A DNA stretch of 48,536 nt from an uncultured Bacteroidales bacterium. Its GTDB lineage: Bacteria; Bacteroidota; Bacteroidia; Bacteroidales; WCHB1-69. A model generated the notes under the pieces. It was not told where the DNA came from. It searched no databases and saw nothing but the letters and a program-made list of their open reading frames with translations. This document shows, piece by piece, positions 7,930-16,416 of the stretch. The DNA is taken from positions 1 to 48,536 of the forward strand of contig CAMHNQ010000019.1 of the NCBI GenBank assembly GCA_946186495.1. The letters run 5' to 3'. The position numbers were made by a program, and so were the translations under genes. How positions within the stretch are numbered: the stretch's first letter is position 1; each line of letters begins with the position of its first letter.

Positions 7930-10398
7930 TTAACGCAATTGCGCACCTGCCTCGCGCTCGTATGCGGAAATCAGCTTGTTCATCACCTTGTTGATTTCTT
8001 CGTCGTTGAGCGTCTTGTCGGCACTCTGAAGCACGAAATTCAGCGCGTAAGATTTTTTGCCATCACCAACCCCTGCGCCTTCATAAACATCGAACAGGTT
8101 TATTTTCTTCAACAGCTTGGAAGCATACTTGAAGCCGATTTTCTCGAGCATGTCGTATGTCACGGATTTGTCCACCACCAATGCCAAGTCGCGGCGGACG
8201 GCAGGGAACGTGTTGATTGTCTGATAGGAAACGGGGCCCTTATCACGCAGTTCATCCAGCAGCTTCACATCGATTTCGGCATAAAAGACCGGCTTTTTCA
8301 GGTCGAACTGCCGAAGGATGTCAGCGCGCAACACGCCCACGTGAACGGGCATCCGGTCGCCGACTTTGTAACTGACATGCTGCGCGAACATGCGCGGCTC
8401 GCTGTCGGTCACCAATTGCATCTTCTCGAGCGGGAAGTTGACGCGTTGCAAGAAGTTGTCAATCATGTTGCGCAGGTAGAAGAAGTCTGCAGCCAAGGCC
8501 GGACCCTCCCAATTGTCCTCACCCTGCTTTCCGGTGACAAACATGGACATCATGTCGCGTTCCTGATAGCGGACAGTCACATCATCTCCTGCAACTGTCT
8601 TCGGGTCAAGGCTGTATATTTTCCCGAACTCGAAGAGCCGAAGGTCAGCCATCTTGTTGTTGACATTGCGGGAGACATTCTCCAGTCCGGAGAAGAGCAA
8701 CGTCTGGCGCATGGCGTTCAGCTCGCTGCTCAGGGGGTTCAGCAGCTTTACGGTCTCGTTCGCGTCCATGAAGTCGTATTTGGCGGCGTATTCAGCCTTT
8801 GTGAGGGAGTTGTTCATCACCTCGAAGAATCCGTTGTCGGCCAGGTATCTGGAGATGGTCCGCTGCATCTGGTAGGCCGTGTCGTTCTGGCGCAGACAGG
8901 ACATGTCATAGTTCAGCGTGGCCGGGATTTCAATGTTATTGTATCCATATATGCGCAAGATCTCCTCTATGAGGTCGATCGGGCGCGTCACGTCTGCTTT
9001 GTTCAGCGGGACCGTCACGATGATTTTGTCGTCACCGCCGGATTTCACCTCCATGTCGAGGAGAATGAGGATGTTGGTGATGGTCTTCTTGTCGATGACC
9101 TTGCCGGCCACACGGTTCACCTCGTCATAGTAGAGGGTCACTTGGGCCGAGGGGATCTCGTTGGGATAGCGGTCCACGATATCCATTACGGGGTAGCCGC
9201 CGGCAAGTTCCACAACAAGCTCGACGGCGCGTTTCAAGGCGTAAACGGTGATAGAGGGGTCGCAGCCGCGCTCGTAGCGGAAGGAGGCGTCGGTCTTGAG
9301 CCCGTGGCGTTTCGCCGTTTTCCGGATGCTGACAGGGTTGAAGTAGGCACTCTCCAGGAAGAGGCGTGTGGTGTTCTCGGTGATGCCGGAGTGCAGACCG
9401 CCATAGACGCCGGCAATGCACATACCCTCTTTCTCATTGCAGATCATCAGGTCGTCGGCGCTGAGCTTCACCTCATTGCCGTCCAAGGTCACGAAGGGGG
9501 TCCCTTCGGGCAGATTCTTGACAATCACTTTGTTGCCTTCGATTTTATCCGCATCAAAAGCGTGCATCGGCTGGCCCAGCTCCAGCATGATGAATTGGGT
9601 GATGTCCACGATATTGTTGATGGAGCGGACACCGACGGAGCGGAGTTTCGTCTGCAGCCACTCGGGGGATTCCCGGACAGTGACACCCTCAACAAGCACA
9701 CCAGAATAACGGGGGCAGTCCTTGACATTTTCAACGATGATGTCCACGCGGCTGTGCACCCCGGCGACAGGCTGCACCTCGCGGGCGTTGCGCCGGACCA
9801 GGGAGCCGCAGGGGACGCCATGGTGCATCAAAGTGGCATAGAGGTCGCGGGCAACGCCAAAATGGCAGATGGCGTCACAACGGTTGGGGGTCAGGCCGAT
9901 TTCGAAAATCGTGTCCGACTCCACACGGAAGTACTCGGCTGCGGGCGTGCCCGGCACCGCGTCCTCGGGAAGCACCATAATGCCGTCATGCGAGCTGCCG
10001 AGCCCGATTTCGTCCTCCGCGCAGATCATGCCCTCTGACACCTCCCCACGAAGCTTGGATTTCTTGATGGTGAAAGACTCTTCGCCGCTGTAGAGCACCG
10101 TGCCGACAGTGGCCACAACCACCTTTTGGCCGGCGGCGACGTTGGCGGCCCCACACACGATGTGCAGAGGCTCCGCATCTCCCACGTTGACGGTCGTCAC
10201 GTGCAGGTGGTCGGAGTTGGGGTGCGCCTCGCAGGTGAGCACTTCGCCAATCTTGATGCCGCGGAGCCCGCCTCGGATCGTCTCGAAAGTCTCCTCCCCC
10301 TCTACTTCAAGCCCACAGTCGGTGAGATATTCGGCCGTCTCCGCCGCCGTCAAGTTGAATTTCATTAAATCTTTCAGCCATTTGTAAGAAATCTTCAT
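7930..10398 (-). CDS. pheT: phenylalanyl-tRNA synthetase beta subunit
   Basis: The large subunit of the alpha2-beta2 PheRS; 822 residues is typical. An N-terminal EMAP-like tRNA-binding domain is at about 40-155 (GEVLTCEAHPNSDHLHVTTVNVG). B3/B4 editing and B5 domains follow in the middle, a catalytic-like core comes next, and a C-terminal FDX-ACB domain carries FPAVRRDLALVVD. The start at 10398 gives MKISYKWLKDLM, the normal family N-terminus. The alpha-subunit gene pheS is not adjacent and must lie elsewhere. It is the first gene of the pheT-ribF-topA-arginase-like unit and has its own promoter in the 158-bp gap upstream. Confidence 0.96.
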   Translation of the reverse strand: MKISYKWLKDLMKFNLTAAETAEYLTDCGLEVEGEETFETIRGGLRGIKIGEVLTCEAHPNSDHLHVTTVNVGDAEPLHIVCGAANVAAGQKVVVATVGTVLYSGEESFTIKKSKLRGEVSEGMICAEDEIGLGSSHDGIMVLPEDAVPGTPAAEYFRVESDTIFEIGLTPNRCDAICHFGVARDLYATLMHHGVPCGSLVRRNAREVQPVAGVHSRVDIIVENVKDCPRYSGVLVEGVTVRESPEWLQTKLRSVGVRSINNIVDITQFIMLELGQPMHAFDADKIEGNKVIVKNLPEGTPFVTLDGNEVKLSADDLMICNEKEGMCIAGVYGGLHSGITENTTRLFLESAYFNPVSIRKTAKRHGLKTDASFRYERGCDPSITVYALKRAVELVVELAGGYPVMDIVDRYPNEIPSAQVTLYYDEVNRVAGKVIDKKTITNILILLDMEVKSGGDDKIIVTVPLNKADVTRPIDLIEEILRIYGYNNIEIPATLNYDMSCLRQNDTAYQMQRTISRYLADNGFFEVMNNSLTKAEYAAKYDFMDANETVKLLNPLSSELNAMRQTLLFSGLENVSRNVNNKMADLRLFEFGKIYSLDPKTVAGDDVTVRYQERDMMSMFVTGKQGEDNWEGPALAADFFYLRNMIDNFLQRVNFPLEKMQLVTDSEPRMFAQHVSYKVGDRMPVHVGVLRADILRQFDLKKPVFYAEIDVKLLDELRDKGPVSYQTINTFPAVRRDLALVVDKSVTYDMLEKIGFKYASKLLKKINLFDVYEGAGVGDGKKSYALNFVLQSADKTLNDEEINKVMNKLISAYEREAGAQLR

Positions 10399-10460
10399 AT
10401 ACCTAACTATTTAAGAATAAGCATTTTAACACTAAAATACATTGCTTTTTTTAGCGGGGG

Positions 10461-10468
10461 CAAATATA
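10461..10468 (-). promoter_or_regulatory. predicted -7 element for the pheT operon
   Basis: TATATTTG on the minus strand fits the Bacteroidetes TAnnTTTG -7 consensus. The surrounding gap is AT-rich. No convincing -33 TTTG was found at 19-21 bp. The leader then contains GCTAAAAAAAGC before the start at 10398. Confidence 0.5.
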
Positions 10469-10556
10469 ATATATATACATAAGCTGTGGGCTGAAAATTG
10501 TTTTTTTTTCAGACATAACTGACTATCAGCCGATTACAGTGTTTCGGGTGGGAAAT

Positions 10557-11513
10557 CTATGCCTGTTGGAATTTCACGTGAGGAAATCTTTTCCGATTCG
10601 CCGAAGCATAGCCGACGGCGTAGTTGATTTCTTGAGACGGCACCACTACGGTGATGTCTTCCCGCTGTTCCGCAGCAATCTGACTGCTGATACGGTCACG
10701 CCATAACGCTGTGAGGACCAGTTCCTTGAAAGATACATGGAACGGGCCGGCGAGCAGATTCCCGCCGTTGCGCAAATCCTCCGTCGGATGAAGTCCAAGA
10801 CGCAGCACCGCGACCCCCTCTTTCACAAAAAAGCGATAGAGGTCCTTGCACCAGTCCACGGCTTCTTCCAATGACAGAGGGAGGTACCGGCCTTTCCTAA
10901 AGTCTTCGGCCAGCGCAGTGCCTTCAACGACGAGCGTAGGATAGATCCGCGTGCAGCAGGCCCCGAACTCGGAGATCAGCTTGGCGGTATGCATGGACTT
11001 TTCGCGGGTGTCTCCGGGCAGCCCGACCATCATCTGCAGGCCCAGGGCGATGCCGAATCTGCGAACCAAGGCGGAAGCACGCTCGACATCCGCGACGCCA
11101 TGACCTCTCCCACACCGTTTCAGGATTTCATCGTCAAGGGATTGAGCGCCAAGCTCAATCAATTTAACATTTTTATGCTTAAGGCTTTGCAAGACCGATT
11201 CGTCCACATAATCCGGCCGGGTGGAGATCTGGATCCCTTCCACCTGTCCCGATAAGACATAGGGCTGCACGGCGTCGAGATAACGGTCACGGATGGCGGA
11301 TGGCAGACAAGTGAAGCTCCCGCCGAAAAAGGCGATACGTTTATGGAAATCCGAGGGGATTGTGGAGAGGTTGCGTTCCACAGTATTTCTAACATCTTCT
11401 ACATCAGGAAGTCTCTGTTGCCCGGAAATCACATACTGGTTACAATAGACGCAACGATGCGGACAGGCCAGCATAGGGAGGAATATGGGAATCACACGAT
11501 ACTGCTTAGACAT
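10557..11513 (-). CDS. Elp3-like radical SAM protein without acetyltransferase domain
   Basis: A 318-residue radical SAM enzyme with the 4Fe-4S motif CPHRCVYC (C17, C21, C24) close to the N-terminus, followed by FFGGSFT and a TIM-barrel core with QIGLQMMVGLPGDT-type segments. It belongs to the COG1243/Elp3-like group but ends before any acetyltransferase (HAT) domain, so the tRNA-wobble acetylation role of full Elp3 should not be assumed. The frame stays open upstream through the tRNA gene. The ATG at 11513 (MSKQYRVIPIFLPMLACPH) gives the natural N-terminus. It sits 5 bp behind the U-tract of the tRNA-Glu terminator, leaving no room for a separate leader. Confidence 0.85.
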   Translation of the reverse strand: MSKQYRVIPIFLPMLACPHRCVYCNQYVISGQQRLPDVEDVRNTVERNLSTIPSDFHKRIAFFGGSFTCLPSAIRDRYLDAVQPYVLSGQVEGIQISTRPDYVDESVLQSLKHKNVKLIELGAQSLDDEILKRCGRGHGVADVERASALVRRFGIALGLQMMVGLPGDTREKSMHTAKLISEFGACCTRIYPTLVVEGTALAEDFRKGRYLPLSLEEAVDWCKDLYRFFVKEGVAVLRLGLHPTEDLRNGGNLLAGPFHVSFKELVLTALWRDRISSQIAAEQREDITVVVPSQEINYAVGYASANRKRFPHVKFQQA

Positions 11514-11518
11514 AGGGC

Positions 11519-11547
11519 AAAAAAAAGCAACCCGAAACAGGTTGCTT
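11519..11547 (-). terminator. intrinsic terminator after tRNA-Glu
   Basis: On the minus strand an 8-bp perfect stem (AAGCAACC / GGTTGCTT) with a 7-base loop is followed by a run of eight T residues. It begins 4 bases after the tRNA 3' end. It lies directly before the start codon of the radical SAM gene. Confidence 0.88.
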
Positions 11548-11551
11548 GTTG

Positions 11552-11626
11552 TAGCGTGTAGGGGATTCGAACCCCTGATTTTAAGAATGAAAATCTTACG
11601 TCCTAGGCCAACTAGACGAACACGCC
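11552..11626 (-). tRNA. tRNA-Glu (anticodon TTC)
   Basis: A complete cloverleaf of 75 nt reads on the minus strand. The acceptor is GGCGTGT paired to ACACGCT (with a G-T first pair). A D arm follows. The anticodon stem TAAGA/TCTTA encloses the loop TTTTCAT with anticodon TTC. The T arm is AGGGG-TTCGAAT-CCCCT, and the discriminator is A. The CCA end is not fully encoded. It has its own promoter upstream and an intrinsic terminator downstream. Confidence 0.95.
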
Positions 11627-11649
11627 ATTCGAGTGTCATTTTGACGGTG

Positions 11650-11657
11650 CAAAAATA
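11650..11657 (-). promoter_or_regulatory. predicted -7 element for tRNA-Glu
   Basis: TATTTTTG on the minus strand matches TAnnTTTG and lies 23 bp upstream of the tRNA 5' end, inside the short gap after the unknown gene at 11703. No exact -33 TTTG was found. Confidence 0.55.
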
Positions 11658-11702
11658 CACTTTTTTCAATATCGCACGACGTCCGTGGAAAAAAAAATTC
11701 AC

Positions 11703-12377
11703 TTAGTCGTTTTTGTCTTGTTCAAACCTGAATCCCAATCGTTTACCAGTCCTAAGAAGATTGGTTTGCTCCTCCAATTGTTGGATATCGTTCACGGTAA
11801 TGATCTTCATATCCTCATAATTTGGCACCAAAAGGTCGAAATTAAGCGTGTATTGGATGGCTGACTTGAGGATTTCGGACACCGCGCTGGCGGAGATCTC
11901 GTTAGCGCTAAAATTGTTAATGACCTGCGCCAACTCCCGTTTGCCCTCAATATAGTAATGGCCCTCCTTGTTGATGAATATCCGCCCAATCATATAGCCG
12001 AGGTCATTCACACGGTCGTATTTGAGTGAGTCGCCGAGGAAGTTGAAAATCTGGATCATCCCGCAATAGGAGCGGTCACGGTCCTCCCTGATATAGGGGG
12101 TGCGCATCACTTCGTGGTCGCGAGAGAACTCGAAGACATTGGTGTGCATCAGAAAAATCAGCACGTCACCGCCGAACTTGAGCATGAACTGGTATTGGTT
12201 CTTGTTGGTGAACAATACCGGGATATTGTCATGATTGTCAGCATAATGCTCACGGTAGAACTCCTCAAAGCTTTTCGCGGCATCCTTGAAAAGCTGCATG
12301 GTCTCCAAGGTCACCGAAAAGATGCTCTGTTTCAGCTCCCCTTTGGTTATCAACAATTTACATAAATTATCATCCAT
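11703..12377 (-). CDS. conserved Bacteroidetes protein of unknown function
   Basis: A 224-residue soluble protein with no signal peptide or membrane segment. I recognise the general type as a Bacteroidetes hypothetical but cannot name a family or function. It is rich in aromatic residues (QYQFMLKFGGDVLIFLMHTNVFEF, GHYYIEG) and ends with a charged, helical tail (NDIQQLEEQTNLLRTGKRLGFRFEQDKND). An upstream in-frame ATG exists. The ATG at 12377 (MDDNLCKLLITKG) is preferred because it follows a good -7 element at 12400-12407 at a sensible leader distance. The tRNA-Glu gene lies just downstream on the same strand. Confidence 0.75.
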   Translation of the reverse strand: MDDNLCKLLITKGELKQSIFSVTLETMQLFKDAAKSFEEFYREHYADNHDNIPVLFTNKNQYQFMLKFGGDVLIFLMHTNVFEFSRDHEVMRTPYIREDRDRSYCGMIQIFNFLGDSLKYDRVNDLGYMIGRIFINKEGHYYIEGKRELAQVINNFSANEISASAVSEILKSAIQYTLNFDLLVPNYEDMKIITVNDIQQLEEQTNLLRTGKRLGFRFEQDKND

Positions 12378-12399
12378 AGGTGTCGAATAAAAACGGCGG

Positions 12400-12407
12400 C
12401 AAAGATA
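12400..12407 (-). promoter_or_regulatory. predicted -7 element for the unknown gene at 11703-12377
   Basis: TATCTTTG on the minus strand matches TAnnTTTG, 22 bp before the chosen start codon. A CAAA (TTTG on the minus strand) at 12431-12434 lies 23 bp upstream, slightly long for a -33 box, and falls inside the 30-bp palindrome at 12421-12450. Confidence 0.5.
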
Positions 12408-12420
12408 CAAAAATAGGTAA

Positions 12421-12450
12421 TGTAGAGACGCAAAATTTTGCGTCTCTACA
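12421..12450. repeat. 30-bp perfect palindrome
   Basis: TGTAGAGACGCAAAA is followed immediately by its exact reverse complement. It lies between the end of the DUF4332 gene and the promoter of the next gene, and can form a 15-bp cruciform or hairpin. A half-site relic, TGTAGAGACG, recurs at 39203-39212. The form resembles REP-like palindromes scattered in many bacterial genomes. There is no T-run, so it is not a classical terminator. Confidence 0.7.
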
Positions 12451-12460
12451 AAACAGCCTA

Positions 12461-12868
12461 TTAATACTCCATCATGGGTTCAAGCTCCTTGGCTTGGTCA
12501 ATCATTTTCTGGAGTTCGGCGACGGCGGGCACGCGGCCTACCAGGTGTTTCTGCTCGTTGATTTCGGTCATTTTGGCAAAGAGGTTCTCGGCCACGCGAT
12601 GACGAAACTCCTTGACCGTATCGACGCCGGCGGCTTCCAGAAGTTCGGAGAATTGCGGCCCGACACCGTTGACACGCATCAAGTCGGCGTGATTGCACCA
12701 GGTGAGGATCAACTTGGGAGAGATGCCTGTTTTCTCGGCCAGTTCCTCACGCCCTGCGGGTTTCTTGCCCTTCTCGAGCAGTTCCTCCACAGTGTTGATA
12801 CCCGCTGCGGTCAGTTTTCCGGCATATGCATCGCCAATTCCTTCTACATCAATAATCTTGTAACTCAT
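12461..12868 (-). CDS. DUF4332 / helix-hairpin-helix protein
   Basis: A 135-residue protein with two helix-hairpin-helix-like segments: VEGIGDAYAGKLTAAGINTVEELL near residues 8-31 and VNGVGPQFSELLEAAGVDTVKEF near 66-88. This arrangement is the DUF4332 family. Such repeats usually contact DNA or RNA without sequence preference or mediate protein contacts; the cellular role is unknown. It is divergent from the thioesterase gene and each has its own promoter in the 104-bp gap. Confidence 0.82.
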   Translation of the reverse strand: MSYKIIDVEGIGDAYAGKLTAAGINTVEELLEKGKKPAGREELAEKTGISPKLILTWCNHADLMRVNGVGPQFSELLEAAGVDTVKEFRHRVAENLFAKMTEINEQKHLVGRVPAVAELQKMIDQAKELEPMMEY

Positions 12869-12894
12869 AATTTGAAATTTTAAGTTTTGAACGG

Positions 12895-12925
12895 CAAAAA
12901 TACAAATTTCTCGGCAAAACGCAAA
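12895..12925 (-). promoter_or_regulatory. predicted -33/-7 promoter of the DUF4332 gene
   Basis: On the minus strand a TTTG (12922-12925) is separated by exactly 19 bp from TATTTTTG (12895-12902), fitting the published Bacteroides promoter pattern TTTG-N19-21-TAnnTTTG. The start codon is 26 bp downstream of the -7 box. This is the best two-box promoter in the left half of the window. Confidence 0.65.
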
Positions 12926-12931
12926 AAATTG

Positions 12932-12939
12932 TATTTTCG
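12932..12939 (+). promoter_or_regulatory. possible -7 element of the thioesterase gene
   Basis: TATTTTCG differs from TAnnTTTG at one position and lies 33 bp before the plus-strand start at 12973. It would make the 104-bp gap a compact divergent promoter region. Confidence 0.35.
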
Positions 12940-12972
12940 CCGCCTCATAAACAATTAAACCTTTTAATCCAA

Positions 12973-13557
12973 ATGAAAAGAATCATCAACCCCTGGATAG
13001 GCAACACACACGGATACAACTGCTTCGGCTGCAACCCGGACAACCCGATGGGCGTGCACATGCAGTTCTACTGGGACGGCGGGCAAGTCGTGTCGGTCTG
13101 GAAGGCGAACTCTAACTATGTGAGCTGGATTGACACCCTGCACGGCGGAATCCAGGCCACCCTTCTGGACGAAATCTGCGGATGGGTGGTCTTTTACCAA
13201 ATGCAGACCTCCGGAGTGACCGCCAAAATGGAGATGCGCTACCGCAAACCCGTAAGCACACTATGGCCATACATTCGCCTGAACGCCAAGCTGATCGAGC
13301 AGCGTCACAACATCGCGGTCGTTCATGGAGAGATTCTCAGCCCCGAGGGCGTGTGCTGCGCGGAATGCACCTGCACCTACTTCGTCTACACCGGCGAGAA
13401 AGCACGGGAAATGGGTTATGTGCCCGCCCGCTTAGATGACACGGAGGTGACCCTTGACGAAGCCGTCGCCCTCGTCACCGACCCCGCAAACGCCTACGAC
13501 ACCTACGCACGGCTATGGTCGAGAGCGCTATCAAGGCAAGCAGAGCAGAAAGAATGA
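12973..13557 (+). CDS. PaaI-type hotdog-fold thioesterase
   Basis: A 194-residue hotdog-fold protein of the PaaI/acyl-CoA thioesterase group. The segment WIDTLHGGIQATLLDEICGWVVF (about residues 50-72) matches the signature H-GG-...-DE motif of these enzymes. The strand KMEMRYRKPVSTLWPYIRLNAKL follows. The substrate cannot be told. An N-terminal GYNCFGCNPDNPMGVHMQF is typical of the subgroup with a CxGC-like opening. It is the only plus-strand gene in the left 39 kb. Its last 83 bp overlap, in opposite orientation, the end of the CotH-kinase gene. Confidence 0.88.
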   Translation: MKRIINPWIGNTHGYNCFGCNPDNPMGVHMQFYWDGGQVVSVWKANSNYVSWIDTLHGGIQATLLDEICGWVVFYQMQTSGVTAKMEMRYRKPVSTLWPYIRLNAKLIEQRHNIAVVHGEILSPEGVCCAECTCTYFVYTGEKAREMGYVPARLDDTEVTLDEAVALVTDPANAYDTYARLWSRALSRQAEQKE

Positions 13558-15214
13558 TGGGAATGCCCATCGATGATGGACGTCCGTCCAGCTCGTCGAG
13601 ACGTCTTTCCCACTCCCGTTGCACTACAGCCGCACGCCGTTTGAAGTAACGGCGCAGCTGCCGGACGTTTGCTTTCCACGCACGAACTCCTTTGGGATAT
13701 GAGAAACGCGCGGACTGCGCGGAAATCTCGCGCTCCAAGTCATTGACCACCACCCCGAAAAGCGGCGACAAGCACTCCCCCACCCCGAAAACGGACCATT
13801 GGAAGTGATTTTCACAAAGCTCGTTCATACGGGTTCGAAACTTATGCCGGAATCGTTTATTAACCAACAATTTGCGCAATAACAACGTGGACTCCGGGGA
13901 GGCTGGCCACGAGACAGAACTGTCGCACGACATGGCGTTGCCCACGGCATCAAAACGGGTCGTCCGAATAGCATCGCCGTCGAAGAAAATGAATCGCCAC
14001 GGACTTCCGTCCACCGACCAACACCGCATGTTGTTGGCGGGCCAGTCTCGATTCCCTATGAAGGTCTCGAACACGACATAATCAACAAACGACTCAATAT
14101 CAACACGTTGCGACAACTCCTCATAGGCTTGGTTATCTGAAAAGTCCGTCGCCGCCACCCATTGCATCAGTTCCACGAAACCGCTGTCGATTCCATCATC
14201 GTCATGTCCGGCCCAATCTTCAACCAGACGAACCGACTTAGAGTCAACGCCTTGCTTCCTGGCCACATATTTCTCATCCGGCTTCTGCTCCAGGAAATAG
14301 ATTCCCCAGTACTCGCCATTGAGGAACACTGCAACCGGCTTGCAGGCCAGATTATCGAAGTGGAGGTTCACGCTCGAGGCCAGCATTTGGCAGAAGTAGT
14401 TCTGGAAACCGGCCGGGGTCCATGCGCTGGAAAAAGGTCTCAACACCAGCCGTTTGTCTTTGCTTCCAAGCCAAATGCCCTTGAAATTCTTTTTCCCATA
14501 GGATTGCCTTGCATACAGCGACATCCCTTTTTGGGCATAGCGTCGGCTGATGTTCCCGTGTGTCCGAAGCCCGCAATCCTGGGCCACCAGGTCATCACCA
14601 TCCATGAACTCGAAATGAGCCATGCGTTCCGAAGCTTTCCCCGAGCGGTAGTAATTGCCCGTCTTCTCTATGTCTGCCGGATCAAAAGAAGCTCCTGGCA
14701 CGAATATCCCATGCTGGTAGTCGAACAAGTCCGCGGAATCCACGCAAAGTGAGACGACTGGAAGGGAAATGCTCCTTCCCAACAGTGATGTGATGACATA
14801 CGATGCAGTGGCCACCTCCGAACAGCGCTCGCCGGATTTGCCGAACACAGCGGCACGCACGACAACGATGCGGTCCACCCGTTCGGGACAGTGCCAAAGC
14901 TCGTCCGGGGCATTCTGTATCCTATATATATTAGACGGTGAAAAGCTGCGCTCATCCAACATTATGGGTTGGCTATAGGCGGGGCTGCTTTTTTGCGGTT
15001 GACTGCCGTTCAACGTATATCGAATCACATATTCCTGTCCCTCGGCAGCTTCCGGCATAGTCAAAGCCAGGGGGAAGGGTTTGTCGTAGAAACCGCTTTG
15101 GACTGAGAAGCTCACGGTGGGTTGTGCAAAAATTTGCCCTGGCCCCATGTGGCATAGTACAACAAAAAGGAGAATCAACCCCTTACGCGGCAGATTCTCC
15201 ATATACTTCATCAT
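13475..15214 (-). CDS. CotH-kinase family exported protein with C-terminal membrane anchor
   Basis: A 579-residue protein with a signal peptide (LILLFVVLCHMGPGQIFAQ), an N-terminal chitobiase/FN3-like domain (VIRYTLNGSQP...), and a CotH-type kinase domain. The latter is shown by LRTHGNISRRYAQKGMSLYAR and the conserved GNRDWPANNMRCW...WRFIFFDGD segment, whose asparagine and aspartates match the family's active site. Near the C-terminus a hydrophobic stretch (IPIILSALLALIALSTIAV) is followed by an arginine-rich tail, suggesting a membrane anchor. The ATG at 15214 is chosen over one at 15241 because AAAAGGATA lies just upstream, overlapping the fba stop codon. Targets of bacterial CotH kinases other than spore-coat CotG are largely unknown. 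Confidence 0.87.
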   Translation of the reverse strand: MMKYMENLPRKGLILLFVVLCHMGPGQIFAQPTVSFSVQSGFYDKPFPLALTMPEAAEGQEYVIRYTLNGSQPQKSSPAYSQPIMLDERSFSPSNIYRIQNAPDELWHCPERVDRIVVVRAAVFGKSGERCSEVATASYVITSLLGRSISLPVVSLCVDSADLFDYQHGIFVPGASFDPADIEKTGNYYRSGKASERMAHFEFMDGDDLVAQDCGLRTHGNISRRYAQKGMSLYARQSYGKKNFKGIWLGSKDKRLVLRPFSSAWTPAGFQNYFCQMLASSVNLHFDNLACKPVAVFLNGEYWGIYFLEQKPDEKYVARKQGVDSKSVRLVEDWAGHDDDGIDSGFVELMQWVAATDFSDNQAYEELSQRVDIESFVDYVVFETFIGNRDWPANNMRCWSVDGSPWRFIFFDGDAIRTTRFDAVGNAMSCDSSVSWPASPESTLLLRKLLVNKRFRHKFRTRMNELCENHFQWSVFGVGECLSPLFGVVVNDLEREISAQSARFSYPKGVRAWKANVRQLRRYFKRRAAVVQREWERRLDELDGRPSSMGIPIILSALLALIALSTIAVRRCRRRLRGR

Positions 15215-15227
15215 GTTTGGTATCCTT

Positions 15228-16307
15228 TTACAGTCTGTCAACGCAGTTCAGGTCGTTGAAAGCGACTTTCAGGCGCTCCACCATTGACTTTTCGCCCTCG
15301 CGAAGGAAGACACGCGGGTCGTAATACTTTTTGTTGGGTTTGTCGTCGCCTTCGGGATTGCCGATCTGAGACTGGAGGTAAGCTTCGTTTTTCTTGTAGT
15401 AGTTCATCACACCTTCCCAGAAAGCCCATTGCGTGTCGGTGTCGATGTTCATCTTGATGACACCGTAGCTGATGGCTTCCTTGATTTTGGCGGGTTCGGA
15501 GCCGGAGCCGCCGTGGAACACGAAGTTCACGGGATTAGCGGCGGTGTTGAACTTCTTCTGTATGTATTCCTGGGAATTGTGCAGGATGATGGGTTCCAGT
15601 TTCACGTTGCCGGGCTTATAGACGCCGTGCACATTGCCGAAGGAGGCAGCGATGGTGAAATTCGGGCTGATTTTGCTAAGCTCCTCGTAAGCGTAAGCCA
15701 CATCTTCGGGCTGGGTATAGAGGCGGGCGCTATCGATGCCGGTGTTGTCAACCCCATCTTCCTCGCCGCCGGTGATGCCGAGTTCGATTTCGAGGGTCAT
15801 CTCCAGTTTCGACATGCGTGCAAGGTACTTCTTGCATATTTCAATGTTCTCTTTCAGCGGTTCCTCCGACAGGTCGAGCATGTGGGAGCTGAAGAGGGGC
15901 TTGCCGTGTGCGGCGTAGAACTTCTCGCCCTCGTCCAACAGGCCGTCAATCCAGGGGAGGAGTTTCTTTGCGGCATGGTCAGTGTGCACCACGACAGGGA
16001 TTCCGTACATCTCGGCCATGCGGTGGATATGCATGGCACCGGAGATGGAGCCTTGAATGGCGGCTTGCTGGCCATCGTTACTGAGCGACTTGCCGGCGCA
16101 GAACACGCCGCCACCGTTCGAGAACTGGATCATCACCGGTGAGTTTACCGCCTTGGCGGCCTCCATGACGGCGTTAATTGAGTCTGTCCCGACGACGTTC
16201 ACTGCGGGAAGCGCGAACTTGTTTTCCTTGGCAATACGGAAAATCTCCTGCAGGTCCTTGCCATAGACCACACCGGGGTTCACTTTCGATAAAATTTTTT
16301 CTGACAT
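15228..16307 (-). CDS. fbaA: class II fructose-1,6-bisphosphate aldolase
   Basis: Cleaves fructose-1,6-bisphosphate in glycolysis and runs in reverse in gluconeogenesis. The 359-residue length and sequence fit the FbaA (class IIA) type. Metal and catalytic residues are visible as VVHTDHAAKK (H108, D110, H111), the ELGITGGEEDGVD loop, FGNVHGVYKPG and VFHGGSGS. The start at 16307 follows a -7 element at 16417-16424 with a long leader. The CotH gene begins 13 bases after its stop codon and is likely cotranscribed. Confidence 0.97.
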   Translation of the reverse strand: MSEKILSKVNPGVVYGKDLQEIFRIAKENKFALPAVNVVGTDSINAVMEAAKAVNSPVMIQFSNGGGVFCAGKSLSNDGQQAAIQGSISGAMHIHRMAEMYGIPVVVHTDHAAKKLLPWIDGLLDEGEKFYAAHGKPLFSSHMLDLSEEPLKENIEICKKYLARMSKLEMTLEIELGITGGEEDGVDNTGIDSARLYTQPEDVAYAYEELSKISPNFTIAASFGNVHGVYKPGNVKLEPIILHNSQEYIQKKFNTAANPVNFVFHGGSGSEPAKIKEAISYGVIKMNIDTDTQWAFWEGVMNYYKKNEAYLQSQIGNPEGDDKPNKKYYDPRVFLREGEKSMVERLKVAFNDLNCVDRL

Positions 16308-16416
16308 TTCTGTTCGTTTATTTGATTTTTGATGTTGACTTAAAACGTAAGACCATAGACTTGGGACTTGCCATCACAAGCCTACCATCCGGAACCGTGC
16401 CTCGTCCAAACGGGCG

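Noticed and set aside
12421..12450. Palindrome considered as the terminator of the DUF4332 gene
   Set aside because: No T-run follows on the minus strand and the stem is a full palindrome without a loop, which is more like a repeat or operator.
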